From the NCBI GenBank assembly GCA_002215645.1, contig NGFI01000005.1, forward strand, positions 364,678 through 428,677: DNA of 64,000 nucleotides, read 5' to 3'. A program made the position numbers and the translations under genes. The notes below the pieces were generated by a model. It saw only the letters and a program-made list of their open reading frames with translations. It was not told the DNA's origin and made no database searches. Source of the stretch: Gemmatimonadetes bacterium 2013_60CM_65_52. GTDB taxonomy: Bacteria > Gemmatimonadota > Gemmatimonadetes > Gemmatimonadales > Gemmatimonadaceae. Below, one piece after another: positions 33,518 to 43,635 of this stretch (within the stretch, counting starts at the first letter, position 1; each line of letters opens with the position of its first letter).

Positions 33518-34960
33518 TCAGGCCTTTCGGTCGATGCAGGAGGTGAACTTCGAATTCCCGACCTGCTCGTCCGTCGTAACAGGCAGATTGAGGTCAGCGC
33601 CGAACACACCACCCTTGAAGTGCGGGCCCACCGGGAACGTGTCCGACCCATCCGCCGCGCGGCCGTAATCCCGAATGAGGCGACGTAGATCGCCGAGCCG
33701 ATGCCCGCGGCCGAATTGCCAGAACGCTTTCTCCCGGAACAGCAGACTCACGCGGCCCGCCGCGGTACCCGGATCTGCCAACGGCGCCATCACCGGCGTC
33801 GTCCAGCCGGGATGGGTGCCCGTGGCCGTCGGACTCGACGGAGTGAGGAGCACGGGTGCCGCGCGCAACGCATTGAGAATCGTCAGCATCCCCGCGGGAT
33901 TTCCAGCCTGAAGCGCCGCCTCTGCTTCGATCAACCGTGCGTCGAGACCGGCCGTCAATGAGACAGGCGACGTCTGTCCCCACAGGCTGTCCACCTGGAT
34001 CACGAACGTTCCGCCGTCCTGAGACTTGACCGAGTCTCTGCCATTGCTGGCGATCTTGTAGTGCGCCGGCACCCGCGGGTCCTTCGCTGACAGGAACGGA
34101 ATGGCGTTCTTCACGAGAATGGTTCGGCCGTTGCCCTGCACGCTGTCGCTCACGGTGTAGCGATTCTGACTCGCCGCCTGATCCCACAGCGTATTGAAGC
34201 CGCCCGTGAGCGACGCGGTGACGTCGTATCGGAACGACGTCGCGATTCCCGTGACGAGCGCCGCAGCTGCCGGCGCGTTCGCCAAGCCAATGCCGAGGAG
34301 CGCCCGCGCCTTCGCGATACGCGACGCACGGTTGATGGAGAGGCTCGCCGCATCGGTGCCGCCACTCATCGTCATCGCGGTGTCGAACGATGCCGACGCC
34401 ACGGTGAAGACGTCCTTCACGGGAAGCGGTGCGCCGAAGGCAGGCACCGTGCCCGCGCCGTCGCTCAGCGGAATGCCGTTGCAGTAGTCGGACGCCAACT
34501 GCAGCTCGGCGAACCCGCGCGCGAAATACATCTCGGCGACGTCGGCCGCCGGCGCCGGCTTGTACTTGTTGAGCAGCGCGATCGCCTGATTCGCGTCCGT
34601 GCGCACGCGATACAGGGCGCGCAGCTCGTTGGTCACCGTCGAGTTGTTGAGCTGAATGGACCGTTGATCGGTTTCGTCGTTCTGCACGAACGTGGAGCTG
34701 GTCGCCCATTCATCGGCGAGCAAGCCGCCGAACATCCAACTGCTTTCGCCGTCCGCCGTGGCCGTCCGCAGACGCGAGAGCGCGCCGTTGCGGACCGCTG
34801 TCGCGCCCGCGATGGACTGCACGGCCGACGGATCGATGATCGTGGGGTTCGGTGCGTCGAGCAGGTTCGTCTTGACGGTATCACAGGCCACGATGCCCGC
34901 GGCGCCTGCAACAACGAGCGTCAGCGCGACCGCCCGGACATTCTTCAATGGAGATATCAT
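33518..34960 (-). CDS. SusD/RagB-family outer-membrane lipoprotein
   Basis: A 480-residue lipoprotein with a lipobox near AGIVAC (Cys about residue 26). Its sequence is more divergent than the other two SusD proteins, but the family traits remain: RVRTDANQAIALLNKY, AEMYFARGFAELQLASDYCNG, RLIEAEAALQAGNPAGM and LLFREKAFWQFGRGHRLGDLRR near the end. The protein does not finish with NPGY but with a Cys-containing tail (TSCIDRKA). It is 15 bases downstream of its receptor gene, in the same transcript. The substrate may be an alpha-glucan given the debranching and TreZ genes that follow, but this is only proximity. Confidence 0.87.
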   Translation of the reverse strand: MISPLKNVRAVALTLVVAGAAGIVACDTVKTNLLDAPNPTIIDPSAVQSIAGATAVRNGALSRLRTATADGESSWMFGGLLADEWATSSTFVQNDETDQRSIQLNNSTVTNELRALYRVRTDANQAIALLNKYKPAPAADVAEMYFARGFAELQLASDYCNGIPLSDGAGTVPAFGAPLPVKDVFTVASASFDTAMTMSGGTDAASLSINRASRIAKARALLGIGLANAPAAAALVTGIATSFRYDVTASLTGGFNTLWDQAASQNRYTVSDSVQGNGRTILVKNAIPFLSAKDPRVPAHYKIASNGRDSVKSQDGGTFVIQVDSLWGQTSPVSLTAGLDARLIEAEAALQAGNPAGMLTILNALRAAPVLLTPSSPTATGTHPGWTTPVMAPLADPGTAAGRVSLLFREKAFWQFGRGHRLGDLRRLIRDYGRAADGSDTFPVGPHFKGGVFGADLNLPVTTDEQVGNSKFTSCIDRKA

Positions 34961-34975
34961 GTCAGTGGTGGGTGG

Positions 34976-37900
34976 TCAGAAGCCGAGATTGAGGCGGAGC
35001 TGGAACATCGTGGGCGCGGCGAAGGTCTGGAACTCACTCGGGGTATCGCCGCCGGACGTGGACGTGTAGTCACTCTCCGGATCGCTCCCGCGATAGTGCG
35101 TCCACAGTTTCAGGTTGCGCGCCATGAACACCAGGCTCGCATCGCGCGCGCCCACGCGCGCGAACATCTGCTCCGGCAACACGAGTTGCGCGGAGAACTC
35201 GCGCCACTTCACGAACGAGCCCGGCTGCATGTAGCCGTCGAGCGTCTTCTCCGGCGAATAGATGGCCGCGATGACCATGGCCTGCTCCTCGAAGGAGGCG
35301 CCAGGGTTGAAGAGGCCGTTGCAGTTCGGACGCGTGCACCGAATGCGCTCGGTGTTGTTGTAGTACTTGTTGCCGCCGCGCCAGTCGAAAAGGTTCGAGA
35401 TGCGGAGCCGGCGCTGGAACAGATCGATACCGGGCGAGAACGTGGACAGGTAGCGCGGCTCGGCGTATCCGCGGAACGTGCCGATGCCGATCACGCTGTG
35501 ACGCGGTTGCCCTGTGACCGGATCGATACTGTTGTCGAAGAGCGTGTCCGAACGGATGGTGACTTCGTCCGCGGTGAGAATGCCGTCGCCGTTCTTGTCG
35601 TTCCACCCTTCGATCGGCTTCGTCCAGATGCCGCCGATCGGATAGCCGGCGACGACCCAGTTCGTCACGCCGATCTGCGGTGGCGTGGAGCCGAGGCTCA
35701 CGACCTTGTTGGCGTTCAGCGAGGTGCTGAAGTGGAAGTCGATGGCAAGGTTGCGCGTGTCGAGCACCTGTCCGCCGAGCGTCACTTCCAGCCCGGCATT
35801 CTTGACGGAGCCGAGGTTGGCGTTCTGGCGCGTGGCCCCCGAGCCGAGTGACGGCGCGATGATCGCGCCGATGAGCGCGTCATGCGTCACCTTCGAGTAG
35901 TACGTGACGTCGAACTGGATGCGATCGCCGAAGAGGCGGGAATCGAAGCCGCCCTCCCACTCGACGGACCGCTCGGGACGAAGGCTGTCGTTTCCGATTG
36001 CCTGGAACGTCTCGATGGGGGCGTCGGTGTTCTTGATGCTGGCCGAGTTCGCGGTGAACGTCCGGAGCGCGTCAGTGGGTCCCGGCTGCACGCCGGATGC
36101 GCCGGTCGCCGTGCGGAGGCGCAAGCTGCTGATCGATCTGAAAACGCCCGAGTGCGGGAAGAATGCCTCGTCGGAGATGAGCCAGGACACACTTCCCTTC
36201 GGGTAGTACACGCGCTGGAAGTTCGTGCCGAACGCGCTGTTCTGGTCGGAGCGAATGGCCGCTGTAAGGAACAACCGGTCGCGCAGCGCGGCCGCCTGCT
36301 CGATGAACATGCCCCATGTCTTCTGGAGCGTGTACGCCTCGTTCACGCTCGGCGTCGCGCCCGCGTTGGCCGTCGTCGCGCCAGGCGGGAGCGTCGTGCC
36401 ACCCGCGAGGTTCTGATCCTGGCGGAAGTTGTTGTATTGCGTCCCGACCGTGGTCTTGAGATTCAGCCAGGTGTACCGCGCCGGGTTGTAGTTCGCCGTG
36501 GCGCCGAGGTCGGCCGAGATGTTGGTGATGTTCGCGCGGGCGTTGAACGCCTGGCCGTCGCGGTACGTGGCCGTGAGCGGCCAGCCCTCGGCATTCATGT
36601 GCAGACGGTTGTCCACGCGATCGGTGAGATCTGCGCCGACGTTCGCGCGCGTCTGGAGCCAGCTCGATGGACGCCAATTGAAGCTCGAGCCGACGATCAT
36701 GCGATTCACGTCCTGCTGGAGCTTCTCCGCCCAGATGAGACCCGGTGTCCCAGCCCGGTATCCCACGAGCGAGTCCGGCAGTCCGCCTACAAGTCCGTTG
36801 TTGCGGTAGCCCGGGCCTCCGAATGCCTGCGAGCCGATGCCCACCGTGTTATTCGACTCGTTGCTGACCTTCGCACTCACCGTGTTGTAGCCGACGCTCA
36901 GTGTGGCATCGAGCGTAGGTGAGATCTGGGCGACGAGGTTGCCGCGAAAGCTGTTGAGCAGCCGTGAGTTCGGCCGCATCTGCCAATCGTGAATCGGAAT
37001 GCCCAGCGAGTCGAACCGATTGCGCTCGTACTGATCCAGCTTGAAGACGCCAGTCTCGTCGTCGCGGGTGCCCGACATGAAGTAGCGGATCGCCTCCGTT
37101 CCGCCGGACAGTTGCAAACCCTGCGCGTTTCGGTAGCCGTAGCCCAGCGGCGTGACGTTCGGATCGCGAATGGGACTGAAGACGCGAAGGCTGTCGTAAC
37201 CCTTTGTCCCGTCGCTCTTGAGGCATGTCCCGAGCGACACCATGACGAGCGTGCACTGCCCGGAGAGAATCAGCGGCTTCCCGGCGGGACTCGTGCCGGC
37301 CAGCGTGTAGTTCGGTGAGTACCAGTTCCGGTCGTCGAGCATTCCGCCCTCGACGTACGTGCTCCACTTCGCCGAGCCCGTGCGACCCTTCTTCGTGGTG
37401 ATGACGATGACGCCGTTAGCCGCATCCGTACCATAGAGAGTCGCGGCCGACGGCCCCTTCACGATCTCGACGTTGTCGATGTCCTCGGGATTGATGTCGC
37501 CGAGCCGGCTGAAGTCGTTGCCGCCGTTGCCGAACGCCGTGGACGCAGCCGTGCCGCGGCCCTGCGTGTCGTAGGCGTTCGAGGCGCTCATCCGCGTGCC
37601 GTCGATGATGAAGATCGGCTCGTTGGAGAGACTCAGGCTGCTGATGCCACGCACGCGAATGCGCTGGCCGGATCCCGTCTGCGTGCCTGCCTGGACCATG
37701 ACGCCCGGTGCGCGTGCCGCGAGCACGTCGGACAGGGTGCGAACCAGCGACGTCTCCGTGATCTTCGCGACCGCCAGATTGTCGACCGCGTTGCCGAGCT
37801 CCACGCGCCGTTGCTCGCCGGTGGCCGTGGTGACGACCTCGTTGAGCTGCACGACCGTCGCGTTGAGCGCGAAGTCGAGCGTGGCCGTTTGCCCGTTCAG

Positions 37901-38185
37901 GATGCGGACCGGCCTCTTCTGTTCCAGGTAGCCGACGCGGATGACGCGGATTTCGGCGGTGCCGGCCGGGACCCCACGGAGGGTGTACTTGCCCTCCGGC
38001 GAGGTGGTGGTGAACAGACTTGTGCCGACGACCAGCACTCGGGCTTCCTGAAGCGGGGCGCCGCCGACCTGGGCGGCGACGGTTCCGGTCAGAGTTCCCT
38101 GAGCTGTAATGGTGGCGACGGGTGTGGCCAATAGCGCGCAGCACACCGTGGCCTCGATGACTCGGCGGGGCACGATCCAGTGCAT
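34976..38185 (-). CDS. SusC/RagA-type TonB-linked outer-membrane receptor
   Basis: A 1069-residue receptor. The signal peptide spans about residues 1-29 (CCALLATPVATITAQG). The carboxypeptidase-regulatory-like domain (about 30-110) includes VLVVGTSLFTTTSPEGKYTLRG. The plug domain contains RVRGISSLSLSNEPIFIIDG and YGTDAANGVIVITTK, followed by the barrel. Start chosen at the ATG preceded by AGGAG and the hydrophobic leader; the longer reading extends into intergenic DNA. It is divergent from the flavoprotein gene. The plug differs from the other two receptors in carrying a longer insert (NAYDTQGRGTAASTAFG). Confidence 0.92.
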   Translation of the reverse strand: MHWIVPRRVIEATVCCALLATPVATITAQGTLTGTVAAQVGGAPLQEARVLVVGTSLFTTTSPEGKYTLRGVPAGTAEIRVIRVGYLEQKRPVRILNGQTATLDFALNATVVQLNEVVTTATGEQRRVELGNAVDNLAVAKITETSLVRTLSDVLAARAPGVMVQAGTQTGSGQRIRVRGISSLSLSNEPIFIIDGTRMSASNAYDTQGRGTAASTAFGNGGNDFSRLGDINPEDIDNVEIVKGPSAATLYGTDAANGVIVITTKKGRTGSAKWSTYVEGGMLDDRNWYSPNYTLAGTSPAGKPLILSGQCTLVMVSLGTCLKSDGTKGYDSLRVFSPIRDPNVTPLGYGYRNAQGLQLSGGTEAIRYFMSGTRDDETGVFKLDQYERNRFDSLGIPIHDWQMRPNSRLLNSFRGNLVAQISPTLDATLSVGYNTVSAKVSNESNNTVGIGSQAFGGPGYRNNGLVGGLPDSLVGYRAGTPGLIWAEKLQQDVNRMIVGSSFNWRPSSWLQTRANVGADLTDRVDNRLHMNAEGWPLTATYRDGQAFNARANITNISADLGATANYNPARYTWLNLKTTVGTQYNNFRQDQNLAGGTTLPPGATTANAGATPSVNEAYTLQKTWGMFIEQAAALRDRLFLTAAIRSDQNSAFGTNFQRVYYPKGSVSWLISDEAFFPHSGVFRSISSLRLRTATGASGVQPGPTDALRTFTANSASIKNTDAPIETFQAIGNDSLRPERSVEWEGGFDSRLFGDRIQFDVTYYSKVTHDALIGAIIAPSLGSGATRQNANLGSVKNAGLEVTLGGQVLDTRNLAIDFHFSTSLNANKVVSLGSTPPQIGVTNWVVAGYPIGGIWTKPIEGWNDKNGDGILTADEVTIRSDTLFDNSIDPVTGQPRHSVIGIGTFRGYAEPRYLSTFSPGIDLFQRRLRISNLFDWRGGNKYYNNTERIRCTRPNCNGLFNPGASFEEQAMVIAAIYSPEKTLDGYMQPGSFVKWREFSAQLVLPEQMFARVGARDASLVFMARNLKLWTHYRGSDPESDYTSTSGGDTPSEFQTFAAPTMFQLRLNLGF

Positions 38186-38464
38186 CGGTCCTGTTCTCCT
38201 GAGGGGCGGTGGGCGCGCGGGGGCAACGTCGCGGTCGCGCCGGTGTCGTGAATCGCTCATCCTATGGGCTGTGAGGGCCCGCGTCCAGAAGGGAGGACCC
38301 ACTTTGGACGACGTTAGAACAAAAGCCGAAGGATGAACGGTGTTCTTCGCCGGCAAACGTGGACGCTCCATCCAGCAGATCCATGCGCTACCATACGAGC
38401 TTGGGATTCCCGCGGATCTGCTGATCGGCTAGCAATCAGATGCTCGACGCGAATCGCTGGCTTC

Positions 38465-39817
38465 ATGACTGAATCGTACGACCTCATCGTCATCGGTACA
38501 GGGCAGGGCGGGTCGGGGCCGGCGACGCGTTGTCGCAAGGCGGGATGGCGGGTCGCGGTCATCGACGACCAGCCGTATGGTGGCACCTGTGCTCTCCGGG
38601 GCTGCGATCCCAAGAAGGTGTTGGTCGGCGCGTCAGAGCTGATGGACTGGCACCGCCGGATGAGTGCCAGCGTCGTCGCCCCCGACGCGCGCATCGACTG
38701 GCCGGCGCTCATGCGCTTCAAGCGCACGTTCACCGAGCCGGTGCCCGCGCAGGTCGAGGATGGCTTCCGCACGTCCGGCATCGCCACGTACCACGGCGTG
38801 GCACGTTTTACGTCGGAGAACCGGCTCATCGTGGGCGACCGCGCGCTCGAGGCGCGGCACATCGTGATCGCCAGCGGTGCCGAGCCACGACGGCTCGACA
38901 TTCCAGGCGAAGACATTGTTCGTACGAGCACCGACTTCCTCGACCTCGACACGCTGCCGGCGCGGATCGTCCTTGTCGGCGCGGGCTACATCGCGTTCGA
39001 GCTCGCGCACATTGCCCGCCGCGCCGGCGCATACGTCACCATCCTGGGGCGATCCGGGGCGCTCAACGGGTTCGACCAGGACCTCGTGCACCGGCTCGTC
39101 GCCCACACGCAGGAGCTCGGCGTCGACGTTCGGCTGCACACGAGCGTAACGTCCGTCGAAGCCCGCGGTGGTGCGAACCGCGTGCACCTTCACGGACCGA
39201 ATGGTGACGAGACCGTGGACACGGACCTCGTCGTGCATGGCGCCGGGCGCGTACCCAGGACGCGCGAGCTGGATCTCGGCGCGGCAGGGGTGACGACGGA
39301 TGCACACGGGGCGGTGGAGGTGAACGAGTTCCTCCAGAGTGTCTCCAATGCCCGCATCTATGCCGTAGGGGATGCCACGCTGCCGCCTGGCAAGATGCCG
39401 CTCACGCCCGTAGCCGCACACGAAAGCCTCATCGTCGCGTCGAACCTCCTGCACGGCAATCGAAAGCGACCCGACTACCACGGCACGCCGAGCGTCGTAT
39501 TCACCGTGCCGTCATTGGCGAAGGTTGGTCTGACGGAGGCGGAAGCACGCGAGCGAGGAATCGCGGTGCGCGTGAAGACAGAGGACACGGGCGGTTGGTT
39601 CTCCAACCGGCGCGTGAATGAGACAACGGCGATGTACAAGACGATCGTCGACGAGCGGACCGGTCAGGTACTGGGGGCGCACATGCTCGGGCCCGCGGCG
39701 GAAGACGTCATCAACGTCTTTGCACTGGCTATCCGGCACGGGCTCACCGCGTCGGACCTGTCGCACATGCCGTACGCATATCCGTCCAGCACCGCGGATG
39801 TGGCCTACATGCTCTAG
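38465..39817 (+). CDS. FAD-dependent pyridine nucleotide-disulfide oxidoreductase
   Basis: A 450-residue class I flavoprotein disulfide reductase (glutathione/mycothione/mercuric reductase-like). The FAD-binding loop is VIGTGQGGSG, the redox disulfide motif is GGTCALRGCDPKK, the NAD(P)-binding loop is VGAGYIAFELA, and the second FAD contact is IYAVGDAT. The dimerisation domain starts VVFTVPSLAKVGLTEAEA. The usual C-terminal His-Pro-Thr pair is replaced by YAYPSSTAD, as in less-studied glutathione reductase-like proteins, so the thiol substrate is uncertain. It is cytoplasmic and appears monocistronic. Confidence 0.85.
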   Translation: MTESYDLIVIGTGQGGSGPATRCRKAGWRVAVIDDQPYGGTCALRGCDPKKVLVGASELMDWHRRMSASVVAPDARIDWPALMRFKRTFTEPVPAQVEDGFRTSGIATYHGVARFTSENRLIVGDRALEARHIVIASGAEPRRLDIPGEDIVRTSTDFLDLDTLPARIVLVGAGYIAFELAHIARRAGAYVTILGRSGALNGFDQDLVHRLVAHTQELGVDVRLHTSVTSVEARGGANRVHLHGPNGDETVDTDLVVHGAGRVPRTRELDLGAAGVTTDAHGAVEVNEFLQSVSNARIYAVGDATLPPGKMPLTPVAAHESLIVASNLLHGNRKRPDYHGTPSVVFTVPSLAKVGLTEAEARERGIAVRVKTEDTGGWFSNRRVNETTAMYKTIVDERTGQVLGAHMLGPAAEDVINVFALAIRHGLTASDLSHMPYAYPSSTADVAYML

Positions 39818-39954
39818 CGAAGGGAGGAGAAGCTCTTCGGTATGCCGGCGCACTTCTGGTGACGTTCAACACGCTTGCACGCGCTGGCGTATAGCGTTCG
39901 TGGATCCCAGGCTATTCGCTTGATCCCCCAGCTCCCACCGGACACCGCCCGGAC

Positions 39955-40584
39955 GTGAACACGCTCACCGCTCGCGGCGCAGCCGCTCTCGTAGCCGTTT
40001 CCTCGCTGTTGCTCGCGTGCTCACCGGGGAAGTCTGCCGACAAGCCCATAGTCGCCGCGGCCGATCACCAGAACATGGCCGGTATGGCCATGCCGGTGAC
40101 CATTGCCAAGGGTGCGTTGTACACCGAAGCAGACGTCCGCTTCATGCAGGGCATGATCGCCCACCATGCCCAGGCGATCTACATGTCGAGACTCGCCACC
40201 ACGCGTGGCGCCAATCCGCGGCTACTCAAGTTCGCGAACAAGATCGACCAGTCGCAGCAGGCGGAAATCCGGCTCATGCAGAACTGGCTGGTCGCGAACA
40301 AGCAGTCCGCGCCCGACACGAATTCGTGGCGCACGATGTCGATGCCCGGTATGCTGACCTCGGCGCAGCTCGCGACGCTCGACGCAGCACGCGGGACTGA
40401 GTTCGACAAGCAGTTCCTGAATCTGATGATCCAGCACCACAACGGTGCCCTGAAGATGGTAGCGGACCTCCTCGCCACTCCGCGCGCCGCGCAGGACGTG
40501 GACGTCTCGGTGTTTGCGAATGACGTCGAGACCGTGCAGACCGCCGAAATCGCACTGATGCAGCAAATGCTCGCCAACCTTTGA
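39955..40584 (+). CDS. DUF305 family lipoprotein, possible copper-binding
   Basis: A 209-residue envelope protein with a lipobox (SLLLAC) and a duplicated ferritin-like DUF305 domain. Both repeats carry the hallmark His pairs: FMQGMIAHHAQAIYM and FLNLMIQHHNGAL. A Met/His-rich stretch (HQNMAGMAMP) follows the signal peptide, suggesting copper binding. The start is a GTG, since no ATG precedes the signal sequence. It lies 22 bases ahead of the LVIVD gene, with which it is likely cotranscribed. Members of this family often occur with copper-resistance genes. Confidence 0.85.
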   Translation: MNTLTARGAAALVAVSSLLLACSPGKSADKPIVAAADHQNMAGMAMPVTIAKGALYTEADVRFMQGMIAHHAQAIYMSRLATTRGANPRLLKFANKIDQSQQAEIRLMQNWLVANKQSAPDTNSWRTMSMPGMLTSAQLATLDAARGTEFDKQFLNLMIQHHNGALKMVADLLATPRAAQDVDVSVFANDVETVQTAEIALMQQMLANL

Positions 40585-40606
40585 GACCACTACGGAGCTC
40601 CGTCTG

Positions 40607-42379
40607 ATGGGAAAAGTTCGCTGGATGTGTGCAATCGCCCTCGCCACGGTGCCGGCGCTGCACGCGCAGACGTATCCAACCGGAAACGACCCGCGCAACG
40701 GCCTCAAACCCGGTCTGCTCGACGCCGGCTCGGCACTGAGTGGCATGCGTCTGGTCTCGTTCACACCGAAGGCGGCTGAATTCGACTTGCTTCGCGGACT
40801 CGCCTTCGTGAACTCCGACATCGCGTTCGGCGGCAAGTACGTCTATCAGGGCAATTTCTCCGGCTTCTCAATCTGGGACGTCAGCAATCCGGCGAAGCCC
40901 GCGAAGGTCGCCGTGGTTTCCTGCGTCACTTCGCAGGGTGACCCGACGATCTATGGCCATCTCCTCTTCATATCGGCCGAGGGTGGCGGCAATCGCAACG
41001 ATTGCGCGAAGGGTGGCGTGCAGAATCCGGCGGACCACATGGCTGGCGTGCGCATCTACGACGTCGCCGATCCGAGGAGTCCGAAGCTCATCAAGAACGT
41101 GCAGACGTGCAAAGGCTCGCACACGCACACGCTGATCCCGAGTCCCACCGACAAGGGTGTCGTCTACATCTATGTATCTGGCAACCAGGGTGCTCGGCCC
41201 GAAACCGAACTGGCGGGCTGCAGAATGGGCACCGATCCCGCGGATGAAACGAACTCGATGTATCGGCTCGACGTGATCAAAGTGCCGCTGGCCAATCCGT
41301 CGCAGGCCGAGGTTGTGACGGGCGCGCGGATCTTCACGAGCATGACGCCGGCGCCGATCCGTGCCGGAGCGCGCGCTGGTCGCGCTGGGCTGCCGCCGAC
41401 CGGCCCGAGGAACTGCCACGACGTAACCGCGTATCCGGCGATGAACCTCCTCGCAGGAGCGTGCGCGAGTTACGGCATGCTGATCGACATCTCCAATCCG
41501 GAAAAGCCCGTGCGTCTCGATGCCGTGGCCGACACCAACTTCTCGCTCTGGCACACGGCCGTGTTCAGCAACGACGGCTCGAAGGTCATCTTCACCGATG
41601 AATGGGGTGGTGGGACGTCGCCGAACTGTCAGGCGACCAGCATGATGGAGATGGGTGGCAACACCGTGCTGACCATCAGTGCCGCGAAGAAGCTCACCCA
41701 GCATGCGTACTTCAAGATTCCGAGCGCGCAGACCGCGCAGGAGAATTGTGTGTCGCACAACGGCGGGCTCATTCCGGTGCCGGGCCGCGACATCATGGTG
41801 CAGGGGTGGTATCAGGGTGGTGTCGACGTCAGCGATTTCACCGATCCCGATCATCCGTTCGAGATCGCGTACTTCGATCGTGGACCCGTGGATTCGCCGC
41901 CAGCGCCTGGCGACACGACCGGCGGCGCGGTGAGCCGTAATCGCGGAACCATCGGTGGTTCATGGGGCGCATACTATTGGAACGGATACATCTATTCGTC
42001 CGAGATGGCGCGTGGTCTCGACGTCCTCGAGTTGTTGCCGACCGACAAGCTGTCGGCGAATGAGCTGGCTGCGGCCAGGCTCGTGAGATTCGCGGAATAC
42101 AATCCGCAGAGTCAGCCGAAGATCGTGTGGCCAGCGGCGTTCCCGGTGGTGCGGTCGTATCTCGATCAGCTGGTGCGCGACAACGGATTGAACGCCGCGC
42201 GAACCACTGCGATTTCGAGCGCGCTCACGTCGGCCGAGAAGCACAAGGGCGCGGCGCGTGGCAAGGTGTTGTCGCGGCTCGCGACGCGCGTTGATGCGGA
42301 CGTGAATGGCGCGAAAGATCCGGCGCGCGTCCGTGCGATGGCGGCCGCGATCAGGGATCTCGCGGCGGTATCGAAGTAG
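40607..42379 (+). CDS. LVIVD-repeat, secreted beta-propeller-like protein
   Basis: A 590-residue exported protein (signal peptide about 1-20, ending LHAQ). Repeated segments such as YVYQGNFSGFSIWDVSNPAKPAKVAV, GVRIYDVADPRSPKLI and GVDVSDFTDPDHPFEIAYF are LVIVD repeats, which form a beta-propeller in the periplasm or at the surface. Several conserved histidines and cysteines (GSHTHTLIP, NCHDV, NCVSHNGG) could bind metal. The function of these proteins is not established. The C-terminal 120 residues are helical and lack repeats. Neighbours are DUF305 upstream and an MBL-fold protein 10 bases downstream. Confidence 0.82.
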   Translation: MGKVRWMCAIALATVPALHAQTYPTGNDPRNGLKPGLLDAGSALSGMRLVSFTPKAAEFDLLRGLAFVNSDIAFGGKYVYQGNFSGFSIWDVSNPAKPAKVAVVSCVTSQGDPTIYGHLLFISAEGGGNRNDCAKGGVQNPADHMAGVRIYDVADPRSPKLIKNVQTCKGSHTHTLIPSPTDKGVVYIYVSGNQGARPETELAGCRMGTDPADETNSMYRLDVIKVPLANPSQAEVVTGARIFTSMTPAPIRAGARAGRAGLPPTGPRNCHDVTAYPAMNLLAGACASYGMLIDISNPEKPVRLDAVADTNFSLWHTAVFSNDGSKVIFTDEWGGGTSPNCQATSMMEMGGNTVLTISAAKKLTQHAYFKIPSAQTAQENCVSHNGGLIPVPGRDIMVQGWYQGGVDVSDFTDPDHPFEIAYFDRGPVDSPPAPGDTTGGAVSRNRGTIGGSWGAYYWNGYIYSSEMARGLDVLELLPTDKLSANELAAARLVRFAEYNPQSQPKIVWPAAFPVVRSYLDQLVRDNGLNAARTTAISSALTSAEKHKGAARGKVLSRLATRVDADVNGAKDPARVRAMAAAIRDLAAVSK

Positions 42380-42389
42380 GCCTTTCCAT

Positions 42390-43346
42390 ATGCGCATCTC
42401 GCGCCGAGAGTTCGTCTCCGCTGCGGCGTCGTGCTCGGCGCATCTGGCGCTCGTTGCGATCGCCACGCAGGCGGGTGCGCGCGCGCTCTGGGCGCAACCA
42501 CGCGGAGTCGTCGTCACGCGGGAGCCGTTCGGCAATCTCGAGGTCGTCGGCGACGGAGTCTGGGCACTCGTGTCCACTCCGCTCGGCGGCGACCGAACCA
42601 CATTGAGCAACGGAGGCATCATCGCCGGGCGAAACGGCCTGCTCGCCATCGAGGGGTTCAATCAGCCACAGGGTGCACAGTGGCTCGCCGCGAAGGCGCG
42701 AGAGCTCACGGGGCGTTGGCCCACGCATGTCGTGCTCACGCACTATCATGCCGATCATGCCAATGGCGTGGCGGGCTACTTCGCCGGCGGCGAGACGCCA
42801 GTCGTTCACACCACCGCGGCGACGCGGGCGCTCGTGCTCGAGCGGAACCTGCCGGCGGACGCGTCGCGACGTGATGCGCTGAAGGATGCGTCGATGATCG
42901 ATGCGGCTTCACCGTCCGACATCGATCTCGGTGGACGTGTGGTGCGCGTCATTCCACGCGCGGGCCATACGGCGAGCGATTGCTCACTCGAGCTCGACGA
43001 TCCCAGCATCGTGTTTTGTGGAGACCTGCTGTGGAACGGCATGTTCCCGAATTACGTCGATGCAACACCGAGCGAGCTTGCGCGGTCGGTGAAGGCGCTG
43101 CGTCGGTCGCGCGCGACGACGTACGTCCCCGGACATGGGGCGATCGCCAAGGAGGCAGACTTCGATCGCTACGAGTCGATGCTCGGGGAGATCGAGCGCG
43201 CGGCGCGTGAGGCGCATGCAAAGGGGCAGACTGCGGCCGAGGCGGGTGTAGCGTATGCGCTGCCGGCGTCGCTTGGGGAGTGGGTTCTGTTCAACAAGGT
43301 GTTCTTCGAGCGGGCGTTTTCGGCGTGGTATAAGGAGCTGGAATGA
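42390..43346 (+). CDS. Tat-exported metallo-beta-lactamase-fold hydrolase
   Basis: A 318-residue protein with a twin-arginine signal (RISRREFVSAAAS) and an MBL-fold domain. The zinc motif is THYHADHANG, with later ligands in RAGHTASD, FCGDLLWNG and VPGHG. It is therefore a periplasmic binuclear metal hydrolase; the substrate is not apparent (relatives include quinoprotein-relay SoxH-like and lactonase-like proteins). The start ATG opens the Tat signal, 10 bases after the LVIVD stop. It closes the DUF305-LVIVD-MBL group; downstream the DNA changes character to the accessory segment. Confidence 0.85.
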   Translation: MRISRREFVSAAASCSAHLALVAIATQAGARALWAQPRGVVVTREPFGNLEVVGDGVWALVSTPLGGDRTTLSNGGIIAGRNGLLAIEGFNQPQGAQWLAAKARELTGRWPTHVVLTHYHADHANGVAGYFAGGETPVVHTTAATRALVLERNLPADASRRDALKDASMIDAASPSDIDLGGRVVRVIPRAGHTASDCSLELDDPSIVFCGDLLWNGMFPNYVDATPSELARSVKALRRSRATTYVPGHGAIAKEADFDRYESMLGEIERAAREAHAKGQTAAEAGVAYALPASLGEWVLFNKVFFERAFSAWYKELE

Positions 43347-43415
43347 TGTGCTCGATGCGGCGGCATGGGCGCGTGCGCTCTAGAGCGGCTCGGCGGAATC
43401 CGGACGACCGCGCGC

Positions 43416-43474
43416 GTTAGACAGCAGAGCCTCGCAGTATAATCCTGCGCCCATCGACGCTCCTCTCGTATAAT
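43416..43474 (+). promoter_or_regulatory. Cassette-start-like GTTAGAC and two consensus -10 boxes
   Basis: Two perfect TATAAT hexamers occur at 43438-43443 and 43469-43474 in the 289-base gap before the protease gene, with no convincing -35 elements. GTTAGAC (43416-43422) fits the integron core-site pattern GTTRRRY and is the exact complement of GTCTAAC at 44437. A second such site, GTTAGCC, is at 43494-43500. The promoter reading and the core-site reading are both tentative. Confidence 0.35.
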
Positions 43475-43635
43475 GAACGGACGCGCAAAATAGGTTAGCC
43501 GCTGCTCCGAAAGTTGGACCGTGGACAATGGCTGCGGAACGGTGCAGGCTTTGCCGCGGCCACGCAGTCTAATCTGACGCGATAACTGCATGTCTGATTC
43601 GCAGTCCAATTGGCGTTGAACTCATCCATTCCTCC

